DNA of 33,632 nucleotides, taken from assembly GCA_017854255.1 (NCBI GenBank), contig JAFMIA010000001.1, positions 1 to 33,632 of the forward strand, read 5' to 3'. Both the position numbers and the translations under genes were made by a program. The notes below the pieces were generated by a model. The model was not told where the DNA came from. It saw only the letters and a program-made list of their open reading frames with translations, and did no database searches. This DNA is from Pseudomonadales bacterium. Its GTDB lineage: Bacteria; Pseudomonadota; Gammaproteobacteria; Pseudomonadales; Azotimanducaceae. Shown piece by piece: positions 18,597 through 26,812 of this stretch (position 1 is its first letter; every line of letters starts with the position of its first letter).

Positions 18597-19439
18597 ATGA
18601 TCCACAGCATGACAGGTTTTGACCTTTCCGAATTCGACAACCTGTCTTGGGAACTGCGGTCAGTTAATCACCGTTACCTCGAACTCAATTTCAAATTACC
18701 GGAGGATTGTCGGCATCTCGAAGCCGCCCTCAAGACTCGAGCCAAAGCCCAGCTCACCCGAGGCAAGATCGACTGTACACTCAGACGCACGATCGCCACT
18801 CAATCGCAGCTTGCCGTCGATCAAGGGCTCATACAAAACCTTCTGAACGCGATTAAAGGCGTCGAAGATGAGAGCAAAAGAGTTATGAATATCAATGGTC
18901 TCGACCTGTTGAAGTGGCCTGGCGTACTGACAAGCGAGCTGTCTCGACCCGTTGATGAGGACATCCTGACGCATTTTGATACCGCGCTTGATCGCTTTTG
19001 CCAAACCCGCGCCCGCGAGGGCGATGCCACAAGACTCGGTATTTTGGAGAAACTAACCCACTTAGACGCAACGCTCACCGCGCTCAAGCAAGCCACCCCT
19101 GACATTATCCAGCGCGCCCAAGCTCGGCTGACAAACCGCTTCGAAGCCCTAGACCTCGCCGCTGATTCAGAGCGCATTCATCAAGAAATCGTCCTCCTCA
19201 CCAGCAAGGCCGATGTGGGTGAGGAAATCGAACGCATTGACGCGCACATGACCGAAGTCCAACGCTGTCTAGCAGAAGGCGGCCCGGTCGGTCGACGCTT
19301 AGACTTTTTGATGCAAGAGCTCAATCGCGAGGCCAACACCCTGTCATCAAAAGCCATCGCAGTCGAATCCACCTTTGGCGCAGTCGACATGAAAGTCGCC
19401 ATAGAGCAGATGCGCGAGCAGATTCAAAACCTTGAATAA
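18597..19439 (+). CDS. yicC: YicC-family endoribonuclease
   Basis: A 280-residue cytoplasmic protein with the YicC N-terminal domain (MIHSMTGFDLSEF, then SWELRSVNHRYLELNFKLPE) and the C-terminal DUF1732 domain (EEIERIDAHMTEV, GRRLDFLMQELNREANTLSS, MKVAIEQMREQIQNLE). The family has been shown to be an RNase that can promote small-RNA turnover in E. coli. The ATG at 18597 gives the usual MIHSMTGF beginning; the frame is open 34 codons earlier but overlaps rph. Followed after 96 bp by gmk, a standard neighbourhood. Confidence 0.94.
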   Translation: MIHSMTGFDLSEFDNLSWELRSVNHRYLELNFKLPEDCRHLEAALKTRAKAQLTRGKIDCTLRRTIATQSQLAVDQGLIQNLLNAIKGVEDESKRVMNINGLDLLKWPGVLTSELSRPVDEDILTHFDTALDRFCQTRAREGDATRLGILEKLTHLDATLTALKQATPDIIQRAQARLTNRFEALDLAADSERIHQEIVLLTSKADVGEEIERIDAHMTEVQRCLAEGGPVGRRLDFLMQELNREANTLSSKAIAVESTFGAVDMKVAIEQMREQIQNLE

Positions 19440-19467
19440 CCGAATTGCATCCGAGTCTGCCTTTGAT

Positions 19468-19496
19468 TTGCAAGACCAAGGCCCATCTTTTACTAT
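19468..19496 (+). promoter_or_regulatory. Possible gmk promoter
   Basis: TTGCAA (19468-19473) and TACTAT (19491-19496) are 17 bp apart in the yicC-gmk gap, each matching 4/6. Transcription would begin near 19503, about 33 bases before the gmk ATG. Confidence 0.35.
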
Positions 19497-19535
19497 CTCG
19501 GCCTCCACACAATCGCTTAAAAGTCACCGGCGGCT

Positions 19536-20174
19536 ATGACATCCAAATCCAATACAACCCGGGGCCAAGTTTTTGTGATCGCGGCCGCCTCCGGCACTGG
19601 CAAAACGAGCTTGGTTAGCGCATTACTGTCGGCGCATCCCAACGCTGCGGTCAGTATCTCTCACACCACTCGTGCACAACGACCCAACGAGCAAGACGGT
19701 ATTAATTACTTTTTTGTTGATCGCGCACGCTTTGAAGACCTAATCCAGCAGGGGCTTTTCGTGGAACATGCCGAAGTCTTTGGCAACCTTTACGGCACCA
19801 GTACAGAGGAAGTCGAGCGCATCATTGCCGCCGGGAAACAGCTCATTCTCGAAATCGATTGGCAAGGCGCGCAGCAGGTCAAAGCAAAATTACCAGACGC
19901 CAACCTGATCTTTATTCTGCCGCCAACCCTTGAAACCCTGAAAACGCGTTTGTTGGGTCGAGGGCAAGATGATCTCGACACCGTTGAGCAGCGCTTTAAC
20001 GGGGCACGCGATGAAATCGCGCAATACCACACCTTCGATTACCTCATCGTGAATGATAATTTTCAGCTTGCGCTCCAGCAACTTAGCGCCATTGTCTTTG
20101 AAGACCCAGCGCCTTTTGAGATCCAGGCCCAGACAGCGCGTTACATTGATCTGCTTACCGCTCTCACAACCTAA
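19536..20174 (+). CDS. gmk: Guanylate kinase
   Basis: Phosphorylates GMP to GDP with ATP, linking purine salvage to GTP and (p)ppGpp supply. The 212-residue protein has a P-loop AASGTGKTSLV near residues 17-27; family members commonly show SAPSGAGKTSL, so the small changes are within the known range. SISHTTRAQRPNEQDGINYFFV is the GMP-binding region, FVEHAEVFGNLYGTS follows, and EIDWQGAQQVK carries the second nucleotide site. The order gmk-rpoZ-spoT is highly conserved in gammaproteobacteria. Confidence 0.96.
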   Translation: MTSKSNTTRGQVFVIAAASGTGKTSLVSALLSAHPNAAVSISHTTRAQRPNEQDGINYFFVDRARFEDLIQQGLFVEHAEVFGNLYGTSTEEVERIIAAGKQLILEIDWQGAQQVKAKLPDANLIFILPPTLETLKTRLLGRGQDDLDTVEQRFNGARDEIAQYHTFDYLIVNDNFQLALQQLSAIVFEDPAPFEIQAQTARYIDLLTALTT

Positions 20175-20285
20175 AGCGCACGATGGCCCTCTTGCCTGCT
20201 TGCAGGTTTGACGATAAACTGCGCGGCCCAAGTTGTCGTTACGCGAAAAAATCGGCGTTAATGCAACCTCATCAAGGAGAACGCC

Positions 20286-20564
20286 ATGGCTCGCGTCACT
20301 GTTGAAGACTGTTTAGAAAACGTAGACAACCGTTTCGAGCTCGTTATGGTCGCAAGCAAGCGCGCCAGACAGATCGCCACCGAAGGTAAAGATCCTTTAG
20401 TCGCTGTTGAGAACGATAAGCCAACGGTCCTTGCGCTCCGCGAGATCGCTGAGGGCCTCATCGGTCCAGATATCTTGCTGCAAAAGCCGCGGGAAGAATT
20501 CGAGCCCATGAGCATGGATCTCCTGGCTGAAACCTTTGAAAAAGACCCAGATCCAGCGTTCTAA
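20286..20564 (+). CDS. rpoZ: RNA polymerase omega subunit
   Basis: Small subunit that helps beta-prime fold into core polymerase and forms part of a (p)ppGpp site. The 92-residue protein begins [20 protein letters not shown] and contains [12 protein letters not shown] and [15 protein letters not shown], the conserved omega core; the acidic tail (FEKDPDPAF) is normal. A good ribosome-binding site AAGGAG (20273-20278) lies 7 bases upstream. It sits just before spoT, whose product makes ppGpp, the usual arrangement. Confidence 0.97.
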   Translation: MARVTVEDCLENVDNRFELVMVASKRARQIATEGKDPLVAVENDKPTVLALREIAEGLIGPDILLQKPREEFEPMSMDLLAETFEKDPDPAF

Positions 20565-20577
20565 CAACGCCTGAACA

Positions 20578-20609
20578 GGGGCTGATTCCGGCCCCAATTC
20601 GAATTTTTT
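20578..20609 (+). terminator. Possible terminator after rpoZ
   Basis: GGGGCT (20578-20583) and GGCCCC (20590-20595) form a 6-bp stem (one G-T pair) with loop GATTCC. A run of six T follows at 20604-20609, but eight bases separate it from the stem, so termination is probably only partial. It would separate rpoZ from the spoT promoter downstream. Confidence 0.42.
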
Positions 20610-20628
20610 CTGAAGTAATGCCATCGCC

Positions 20629-20660
20629 TGCATCCAATTGTATGCAATCGTTGGTATAGT
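20629..20660 (+). promoter_or_regulatory. Extended -10 promoter and operator-like palindrome before spoT
   Basis: TGG-TATAGT (20652-20660) is an extended -10 box. An 18-bp palindrome, TGCATCCAATTGTATGCA at 20629-20646 with 8 of 9 base pairs matching, covers the place of the -35 box. Start of transcription would fall at about 20667, which is the A of the spoT ATG. The palindrome could bind a regulator that either blocks or recruits polymerase. Confidence 0.5.
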
Positions 20661-20666
20661 CTCTTG

Positions 20667-22778
20667 ATGCAAACCATCGATACCTTCGCACGCCAATTGG
20701 CAGACTATTTAGAGCCAAATCAGGTCGATCAAGTTGTACGCGCCTACAACTTTGCGGAAATTGCCCACACCGGCCAGGTGCGAAAATCTGGCGAAGCCTA
20801 TATCAACCATCCACTCGCCGTTGCGACCATTTTGTCCGAAATGCGCATGGACCATCAGTGTTTGATGGCGGCCTTACTGCACGATGTGATTGAAGACACC
20901 GGCGTTGCAAAAGACCAACTCGGATCCGAGTTTGACGAGCAGGTCGCGGAACTCGTCGACGGCGTCAGCAAACTCAGCAGCATGTTCAAATCGCGTGCTG
21001 AAGCCCAAGCCGAGAATTTCCAGAAAATGACGCTGGCCATGGCCAAAGATATTCGCGTGATCCTGGTTAAGCTCGCAGATCGTCTACATAACATGCGCAC
21101 GCTAGGCCACCTAGACCCGGAGCGACGTCGCCGCATCGCCAAAGAAACCCTCGAGATTTACGCGCCCATTGCCCTGCGCTTAGGGATGAATGCCATCCGC
21201 ATCGAGTTTGAAGAGCTCGGCTTTCGAGCGCTTTATCCGCTGCGTTCCAGCATGATCGAAAAAGCAGTTCGCCGGGCCCGGGGCAACCGAAAGGAAGTGG
21301 TCGGCAAGATTTTAAAGTCGATCGAGCATTGCCTGGCCCAAGATGATCTTGGCGCGCGCGTCATTGGACGCCAAAAGCACCTTTACAGCATCTACGACAA
21401 AATGCGGGCCAAACGAAAGTCGTTCACCGAAATTATGGACGTCTATGCATTCCGAATCATCGTGAAAGATGTCGATACCTGTTACCGAACGCTCGGGGCT
21501 GTGCACAATTTATACAAACCCGTGGCAGGCCGATTTAAAGACTATATTGCAATTCCAAAGGCCAATGGTTATCAGTCTTTGCATACGACGCTATTTGGCA
21601 TGCATGGCTTGCCGATCGAAATTCAGATTCGAACGGAAGAGATGGAGCAATTCGCCAACCAAGGTATTGCCGGTCATTGGCTTTATAAGAGTCAAGATGA
21701 CGCCGCCTCAACGGGGCACAAGCGCGCCCGGGAATGGATGCAAGGCCTGCTTGAACTCCAGCAAAGCGCCGGCAATTCTTTAGAATTTATCGAAAACGTC
21801 AAAATCGATTTGTTTCCAGATGAGGTTTATATCTTCAGCCCACTTGGCGAGATTTACGAGCTGCCACAAGGCTCAACCCCCATTGATTTTGCCTATGCGG
21901 TCCACACTGACATTGGCAGCTCGTGCGTTGCGTGCCGGATTGACCGACGCTTAGCACCCCTCAGTACTGCGCTCGAGAGCGGCCAAACGGTTGAAATAAT
22001 CAGAGCGTCAGGCGCCTTACCGAACCCGGCCTGGCTCAGTTTTGTGGTCACGGGAAAAGCCCGAAGCGGCATTCGCGGCGCACTCAAAATGCAGCAAGTC
22101 AACGAGTCGATTGTCTTGGGCAGGCGGCTCATTGATCGGGCCCTGAGCAATCTCAATTCAAGAATGAACCTAGTGCCAGCGGACAATATCAAGCAGGTGT
22201 TAACCAAAGCCAAACTCGATCATTTAGACGAACTGTTGGCCGAGGTGGGACTTGGCAATCAAATGGCGAGTGTGGTCGCGCGCCGATTACTGGAAAATCA
22301 GGCCTCGTTACCAGAAGACCCAACTCGCGATCTTGGGCCACTATCGATTAAAGGCACCGAAGGCTTGGTCGTAACCTATGCCCGGTGCTGTCGTCCAATT
22401 CCAGGCGATCCCATCATCGGGCATATCAGCGCCGGACGCGGCATTGTCATTCATTTAGAATCCTGCAAAAACATGAGCGAGCTGCGCGATAAAAACGAAG
22501 AGATCATGTCGGTGCGCTGGGAAGATCATCTTGATCAAGAGTTCGCCGTCGAGCTTCGCGTAGAACTCGAGCATGAAAAGGGATTGATTGCGGTTCTGGC
22601 GTCAACCATCACCAGTAGCCAGGCGAATATTGACCGGATCAGTATTTTAGAACGCGATGCACACCTCGCGACGGTCAACCTGGTCATTAATGTTAAAGAT
22701 CGCGTTCACCTTGCGCGGGTTATCCGCAAGGTTCGACACATTCACAATATTAATAAGATCCTTCGAGTGCGCAGTTAA
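20667..22778 (+). CDS. spoT: Bifunctional (p)ppGpp synthetase/hydrolase SpoT
   Basis: Makes and degrades the alarmone (p)ppGpp in response to nutrient limitation. The 703-residue protein has the HD hydrolase domain (YINHPLAVATIL; LHDVIEDT with His72-Asp73), the synthetase domain (RFKDYIAIPKANGYQSLHTT and IQIRTEEMEQFAN), a TGS domain (DLFPDEVYIFSPLGEIYELP onward), a zinc-finger-like segment (ARCCRPIPGDPIIGHIS) and a C-terminal ACT domain. The intact HD motif marks it as SpoT/Rel, not the hydrolysis-dead RelA. Start ATG 20667 is preferred over TTG 20664. No ribosome-binding site is visible upstream. Its stop TAA overlaps the ridA ATG. Confidence 0.97.
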   Translation: MQTIDTFARQLADYLEPNQVDQVVRAYNFAEIAHTGQVRKSGEAYINHPLAVATILSEMRMDHQCLMAALLHDVIEDTGVAKDQLGSEFDEQVAELVDGVSKLSSMFKSRAEAQAENFQKMTLAMAKDIRVILVKLADRLHNMRTLGHLDPERRRRIAKETLEIYAPIALRLGMNAIRIEFEELGFRALYPLRSSMIEKAVRRARGNRKEVVGKILKSIEHCLAQDDLGARVIGRQKHLYSIYDKMRAKRKSFTEIMDVYAFRIIVKDVDTCYRTLGAVHNLYKPVAGRFKDYIAIPKANGYQSLHTTLFGMHGLPIEIQIRTEEMEQFANQGIAGHWLYKSQDDAASTGHKRAREWMQGLLELQQSAGNSLEFIENVKIDLFPDEVYIFSPLGEIYELPQGSTPIDFAYAVHTDIGSSCVACRIDRRLAPLSTALESGQTVEIIRASGALPNPAWLSFVVTGKARSGIRGALKMQQVNESIVLGRRLIDRALSNLNSRMNLVPADNIKQVLTKAKLDHLDELLAEVGLGNQMASVVARRLLENQASLPEDPTRDLGPLSIKGTEGLVVTYARCCRPIPGDPIIGHISAGRGIVIHLESCKNMSELRDKNEEIMSVRWEDHLDQEFAVELRVELEHEKGLIAVLASTITSSQANIDRISILERDAHLATVNLVINVKDRVHLARVIRKVRHIHNINKILRVRS

Positions 22779-23176
22779 TGGCCAACAAGCTGCTTCAAAG
22801 CGTGCACACAGCCCGGGCGCCAGCGGCCATTGGCCCCTATTCACAAGCCATGCAATTTGGGGATCTTGTTTTTATCAGCGGCCAACTAGGTCTCGACCCT
22901 GAGACGGGTCTGCTTGTTAGCGGCGGTGTTGCACCGCAAACGCAGCAGATCATTCAAAACCTGCTGAATATTGGCGCAGCCGCGGGTAGCAAACCAAATC
23001 AATGCCTTAAATTAACGTTATACCTCACAGACCTTGCAGACTTCGAAACCGTAAACGCGCTGCTCGGTGATGCGCTGACCGAGCCGTTTCCGGCGCGCGC
23101 AACCGTTGGTGTGGCGGCGCTACCAAAAGGGGCCGCTATCGAGATTGACGCCATTATGGCGGGCTCGAATGGCTGA
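22778..23176 (+). CDS. ridA: RidA-family enamine/imine deaminase
   Basis: Hydrolyses reactive 2-aminoacrylate and related enamines released by PLP enzymes, protecting other PLP proteins. The 132-residue protein has APAAIGPYSQAMQFGDLVFISG at the start, a SGGVAPQTQQ loop, LKLTLYLTDLADFETVN, and FPARATVGVAALPKGAAIEID, where the Arg of PAR is the family's key catalytic arginine. It sits between spoT and recG as in Pseudomonas and is coupled to both (TAATG with spoT, 8-bp overlap with recG). Confidence 0.95.
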   Translation: MANKLLQSVHTARAPAAIGPYSQAMQFGDLVFISGQLGLDPETGLLVSGGVAPQTQQIIQNLLNIGAAAGSKPNQCLKLTLYLTDLADFETVNALLGDALTEPFPARATVGVAALPKGAAIEIDAIMAGSNG

Positions 23177-25229
23177 TGCCTTGGGGCAGATTAGTATTGC
23201 CGAGCTGAAAGGCATCGGGCCCGCGCAAAGTCAGAAACTCAGCCGGCTCAATCTGTACACGCTGCAAGACTTGATGCTGCACTTGCCGCACCGATACGAA
23301 GACCGAACCCGGCTCACGCCCATTGTTTATTTGGCACCCGACCAAGGGGCTGTCATCGAAGGCGATGTCGTCCACACCCAGATACAATTTGGAAGACGGC
23401 GCAGTCTGCTCGTGACGCTACGGGATGACACCGGGCAAATTGCGATTCGCTTCTTCCATTTCTCTAAGGCGCAACAGCTGAGTTTGGCGCCAAACCGTCG
23501 AATTCGCTGCTATGGCGTTCCCCGACGAGGCGCCTCGGGACTCGAGCTCTATCATCCGGACTACAGCAATGCGTTAGAGGAACCTCTGCCAACAACACTC
23601 ACCCCGGTGTACCCAATCACCGAAGGGGTATCGCAAAACCGCTTGCGAAAAATCATCCAACAAGGCTTAAAGCGCCCGGATCTCGCCCTCGGCTTGCCAT
23701 GCTTACTACCCAATCCGGATTTTCCGGACTTAATCGATTGCCTACGTTACGTACACGCGCCGCCCCAAGACGCGGATGTGCAACGCTTGATGACCGGGCT
23801 CGACCCCCATCAAAGGGCCTTGGCGCTCGAGGAACTCACCGCCCACCAATTGGGCCTCGTAAAACTCAAAAGCCAGCTGAGTCAACGCAGGGCCCCAGCG
23901 CTCATTGCCGATCAAGCGCTCATCAATACCTTTCATCAAACCCTGGGGTTTACCCTAACCCAAGCCCAGCAACGGGTGATTGAGGAAATCAACCAAGACC
24001 TGGGTAAGCCAACCCCGATGCTGCGGCTGGTTCAAGGCGACGTCGGCTCTGGCAAGACCGTGGTTGCAGCGATGGCCGCCCTGGTTGCGCTCACCGCAGG
24101 ACATCAGGTCGCCTTAATGGCGCCAACAGAAATTCTGGCCGAACAACATAATCGGTCCTTTGCAGACTGGTTGGCGCCCCTTGGCCTTACGCCCACGCTC
24201 TTAACCGGCAGCATGAAAGCGAGTCTCAAGAAGCAGCACCTGGCTGATCTGGAATCCGGATCCATTCGGTTACTGATTGGCACTCATGCCCTGTTCCAAG
24301 AAGGTGTGTTGTTCGAGCGGCTTGGTTTAATCATCATCGATGAGCAGCATCGCTTCGGGGTTAACCAACGCATGGCTCTACGAGACAAGGGACGTAACAG
24401 TGATACCACCCCGCATCAGTTAATCATGACGGCCACTCCTATCCCTCGAACCCTGACGATGACGCTCTACGCCAGCATGGATTGTTCCGTGATCGACGAG
24501 TTACCTCCCGGGCGATCGCCCGTGCAAACCAGCGTCCTGGCCAATGCCAAGCGCGAGGCGGTGATGAGCCGTCTCGACGCCGCCTGCCAGATGGGCGCGC
24601 AAGCCTATTGGGTCTGCACCCTGATCGAGACCTCCGAGGTCCTCAATGCTCAAGCGGCGGAGGCGGTCCTAGCGGAACTGAGCGCCGCCTTACCGCGCCG
24701 CAGTATCGAGCTGATTCATGGCAGGATGAGTAACTCAGAAAAATCCGCAATCATGGCGCGATTTAAAGCAGGCGAGATTCAAATTCTCGTCGCGACAACG
24801 GTCATCGAAGTTGGCGTTGATGTGCCAAACGCCAATTTTATGGTGATTGACAATGCGGAACGACTGGGCCTGACGCAACTGCACCAACTCCGAGGTCGAG
24901 TTGGGCGGGGCAAAGCACAAAGTTATTGCTTATTGCTGTATCAACCCCCCTTGGGGCCCTTGAGCAAACAGCGCCTGGCTGTGCTCCGAGATTCTCAAGA
25001 TGGCTTTTATATCGCGGAGCAGGATCTCGCAATTCGAGGACCGGGCGACATTCTTGGCGAGCGCCAATCTGGTGACATTGCCTTTAAGATTGCAGACCTT
25101 GCCCGAGATGATGATCTATTGCCGATCGCCAATCGCCTTGCAAATCAAATCGCCAGCCGCTCGGAGGAGACCACACAAGCGTTGATGAAGCGCTGGATTG
25201 GGGTTGTTGAGCGGTACCAGCAGGCCTAA
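23169..25229 (+). CDS. recG: ATP-dependent DNA helicase RecG
   Basis: Branch-migration helicase that remodels stalled forks and Holliday junctions. The 686-residue protein has an N-terminal wedge/OB domain (LMLHLPHRYEDRT), Walker A GDVGSGKTVVA (about 291-301), ALMAPTEILAEQH, DEQHRFG (about 391) as Walker B, MTATPIPRTL, and C-terminal TTVIEVGVDVPNAN with QLRGRVGRG. Start is ATG 23169 inside the ridA end; the frame is open 21 codons further, overlapping ridA. No clear ribosome-binding site is needed if coupled. Its stop overlaps the DAACS gene's stop by 4 bp. Confidence 0.97.
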   Translation: MADALGQISIAELKGIGPAQSQKLSRLNLYTLQDLMLHLPHRYEDRTRLTPIVYLAPDQGAVIEGDVVHTQIQFGRRRSLLVTLRDDTGQIAIRFFHFSKAQQLSLAPNRRIRCYGVPRRGASGLELYHPDYSNALEEPLPTTLTPVYPITEGVSQNRLRKIIQQGLKRPDLALGLPCLLPNPDFPDLIDCLRYVHAPPQDADVQRLMTGLDPHQRALALEELTAHQLGLVKLKSQLSQRRAPALIADQALINTFHQTLGFTLTQAQQRVIEEINQDLGKPTPMLRLVQGDVGSGKTVVAAMAALVALTAGHQVALMAPTEILAEQHNRSFADWLAPLGLTPTLLTGSMKASLKKQHLADLESGSIRLLIGTHALFQEGVLFERLGLIIIDEQHRFGVNQRMALRDKGRNSDTTPHQLIMTATPIPRTLTMTLYASMDCSVIDELPPGRSPVQTSVLANAKREAVMSRLDAACQMGAQAYWVCTLIETSEVLNAQAAEAVLAELSAALPRRSIELIHGRMSNSEKSAIMARFKAGEIQILVATTVIEVGVDVPNANFMVIDNAERLGLTQLHQLRGRVGRGKAQSYCLLLYQPPLGPLSKQRLAVLRDSQDGFYIAEQDLAIRGPGDILGERQSGDIAFKIADLARDDDLLPIANRLANQIASRSEETTQALMKRWIGVVERYQQA

Positions 25230-26506
25230 GCGGCGTTGCTCGCAGACATTGAGCGCGTCTCTTGAGCAAACACACTGTCATCAAACTCGCCTTCTGAGCG
25301 GGCAACGATGCTTGCGATGGTTGCATCCCCCACCACATTTACAACCGTTCGCGACATATCCAGCAGTCGATCAACGCCAATAATCAGCGCAATGCCCTCA
25401 ACCGGTAAGCCGACTTGAGACAAGACTAAAGCAAGTGTGATCAACCCCACGCCCGGCACGCCGGCCGTACCAATGGACGCCATGGTCGCGGTTAGTATCA
25501 CCATTAGGTAGCCGCCCATCCCGATATCAATGTTATAGGCCTGCGCGATAAAAACCGTTGCAACGCCCTGCATAATTGCAGTGCCGTCCATATTGATGGT
25601 CGCGCCCAAGGGCACAACAAAACTACTGATGCTTTTGCTCACACCCAATCGCTTTTCAACCGTCTCCAACGTCACTGGCAGGGTTGCGCCACTGGATGAC
25701 GTGCTGAAACCAAAGGCCATAACGGGCAAGAGACGCTTATAAAAGGTTAAAGGGTTAACCCCAACGAGAAAGCGGATGAGCACCGAGAAGGTCACCAAAA
25801 AATGGAGCGCTAAAACCAACAAGACGCAGAAAAAATAGGTGATCAAATCATTTATCGCGCTGTAGCCTAGCTTGGCAAACAACGTAATCATGAGGCAAAA
25901 AACACCGATCGGCGCCACCTGCATCAACATCAGCACGAGCTGCATAATGACTTCGTTCCAGCGCGCCATGGAGGCTCGAATCTGTTGGCCCTGCTCGCCC
26001 GCACGGGTCATCGCAATCCCCAACAAAATGGCAAAGACGATGATCTGCAACATATTGCCGTCTGCTAACGCCTTTACGGGGTTGCTCGGAAAGATGTTAA
26101 TGATGACCTGCGTTAAGGCAGGGCTTTCTTTGGCGGCAAAGGTTGTCGCTTCAGCAAGATTCACCCCAAGACCGGGATTCAGGACGTTGGCGACACTCAA
26201 AGCCAGCACAATGGCCAGAGCGGTTGTCAAAAGATATAAGCCAACCGTCTTAAGCCCAATCACCCCCATATTGTTGTGACCGGCCAGATTACCCGCACCA
26301 CACACTAACGAGACAAAGACCAAAGGCACCACCAGTAATTTCAAACTGGCGATAAAGACTTGACCACCAATATAGAAAAGACCCCCAACCAGATAGGTCT
26401 CGATGAAGCTATTGGCGTCCAAGGCCATGAAATGAATCAAGGATCCAATCAAGAATCCTGCAACCATTGCGATCAGAATATTTCGCGTTAGCTTACTTCG
26501 ATCCAT
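25226..26506 (-). CDS. Dicarboxylate/amino acid:cation symporter (DAACS family)
   Basis: An inner-membrane sodium- or proton-coupled importer for dicarboxylates or acidic amino acids (GltP/DctA/GltT fold). The 426-residue protein has eight helices and two re-entrant hairpins: SSSGATLPVTLE is hairpin HP1, INMDGTAIMQG helix 7, TAGVPGVGL hairpin HP2, and DRLLDMSRTVVNVVGDA the substrate/cation-binding helix 8. The arginine in DMSRTVVNV is typical of transporters for acidic amino acids or for C4-dicarboxylates; the exact substrate cannot be read out. It begins 24 bp after the rubredoxin frame and is possibly cotranscribed with it. Confidence 0.93.
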   Translation of the reverse strand: MDRSKLTRNILIAMVAGFLIGSLIHFMALDANSFIETYLVGGLFYIGGQVFIASLKLLVVPLVFVSLVCGAGNLAGHNNMGVIGLKTVGLYLLTTALAIVLALSVANVLNPGLGVNLAEATTFAAKESPALTQVIINIFPSNPVKALADGNMLQIIVFAILLGIAMTRAGEQGQQIRASMARWNEVIMQLVLMLMQVAPIGVFCLMITLFAKLGYSAINDLITYFFCVLLVLALHFLVTFSVLIRFLVGVNPLTFYKRLLPVMAFGFSTSSSGATLPVTLETVEKRLGVSKSISSFVVPLGATINMDGTAIMQGVATVFIAQAYNIDIGMGGYLMVILTATMASIGTAGVPGVGLITLALVLSQVGLPVEGIALIIGVDRLLDMSRTVVNVVGDATIASIVARSEGEFDDSVFAQETRSMSASNAA

Positions 26507-26530
26507 AGCCCATCCTTAGTTCATATTGAT

Positions 26531-26697
26531 TAATCGATCTCAATCATCTCAAAATCTGCTTTGCCAACGCCGCATTCCGGGCAGACCCAATCTTCGGGAA
26601 CATCCTCCCAAGCCGTGCCAGGTGCAATCCCTTCCTCTTCAAAACCTTCTGCTTCGTCGTAGATAAACCCACATACAATACATTGCCACTTCTTCAT
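26531..26697 (-). pseudogene. Rubredoxin with a one-base frameshift
   Basis: The frame from ATG 26697 encodes [20 protein letters not shown] and continues through [15 protein letters not shown], a canonical rubredoxin with the first Cys pair (CIVC). At about 26579-26582 one base is missing: the sequence reads TGCCGGAATGC where TGCCCGGAATGC is expected. In frame the protein ends after 50 residues as [12 protein letters not shown] (stop at 26545-26547), losing the fourth iron-binding Cys. Adding one C restores [17 protein letters not shown] with a stop at 26531 and a normal 55 residues. Rubredoxins carry single electrons from NADH reductases to alkane hydroxylases or oxygen-detoxifying enzymes. 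Sequencing error or real inactivation cannot be told apart here. The gene lies divergent from ubiA, as in Pseudomonas. Confidence 0.8.
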
Positions 26698-26812
26698 ATC
26701 ACCGATCTTCTCTATTAATTTAACGGTTTGAGACAGGGGGTAAATTTGTACGCCCGCAATTTCCTCAGCTGGGTATACTAACGCATTTAAACCAAGACCT
26801 GCATATTCACGA

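Noticed and set aside
19575-19610. Guanylate kinase P-loop lacking its first Gly
   Set aside because: Family members with SAPSGAGKT also have Ala there; the GTGKT core is intact.
23090-23140. RidA motif reads VAALPKG where E. coli has VARLPKD, suggesting loss of the catalytic Arg
   Set aside because: The catalytic Arg is the one in PAR, which is present; human RidA also has VAALPKG.
25872-26279. 135-codon plus-strand frame opposite the DAACS gene
   Set aside because: It lies antisense within a well-supported transporter and encodes no recognisable protein.
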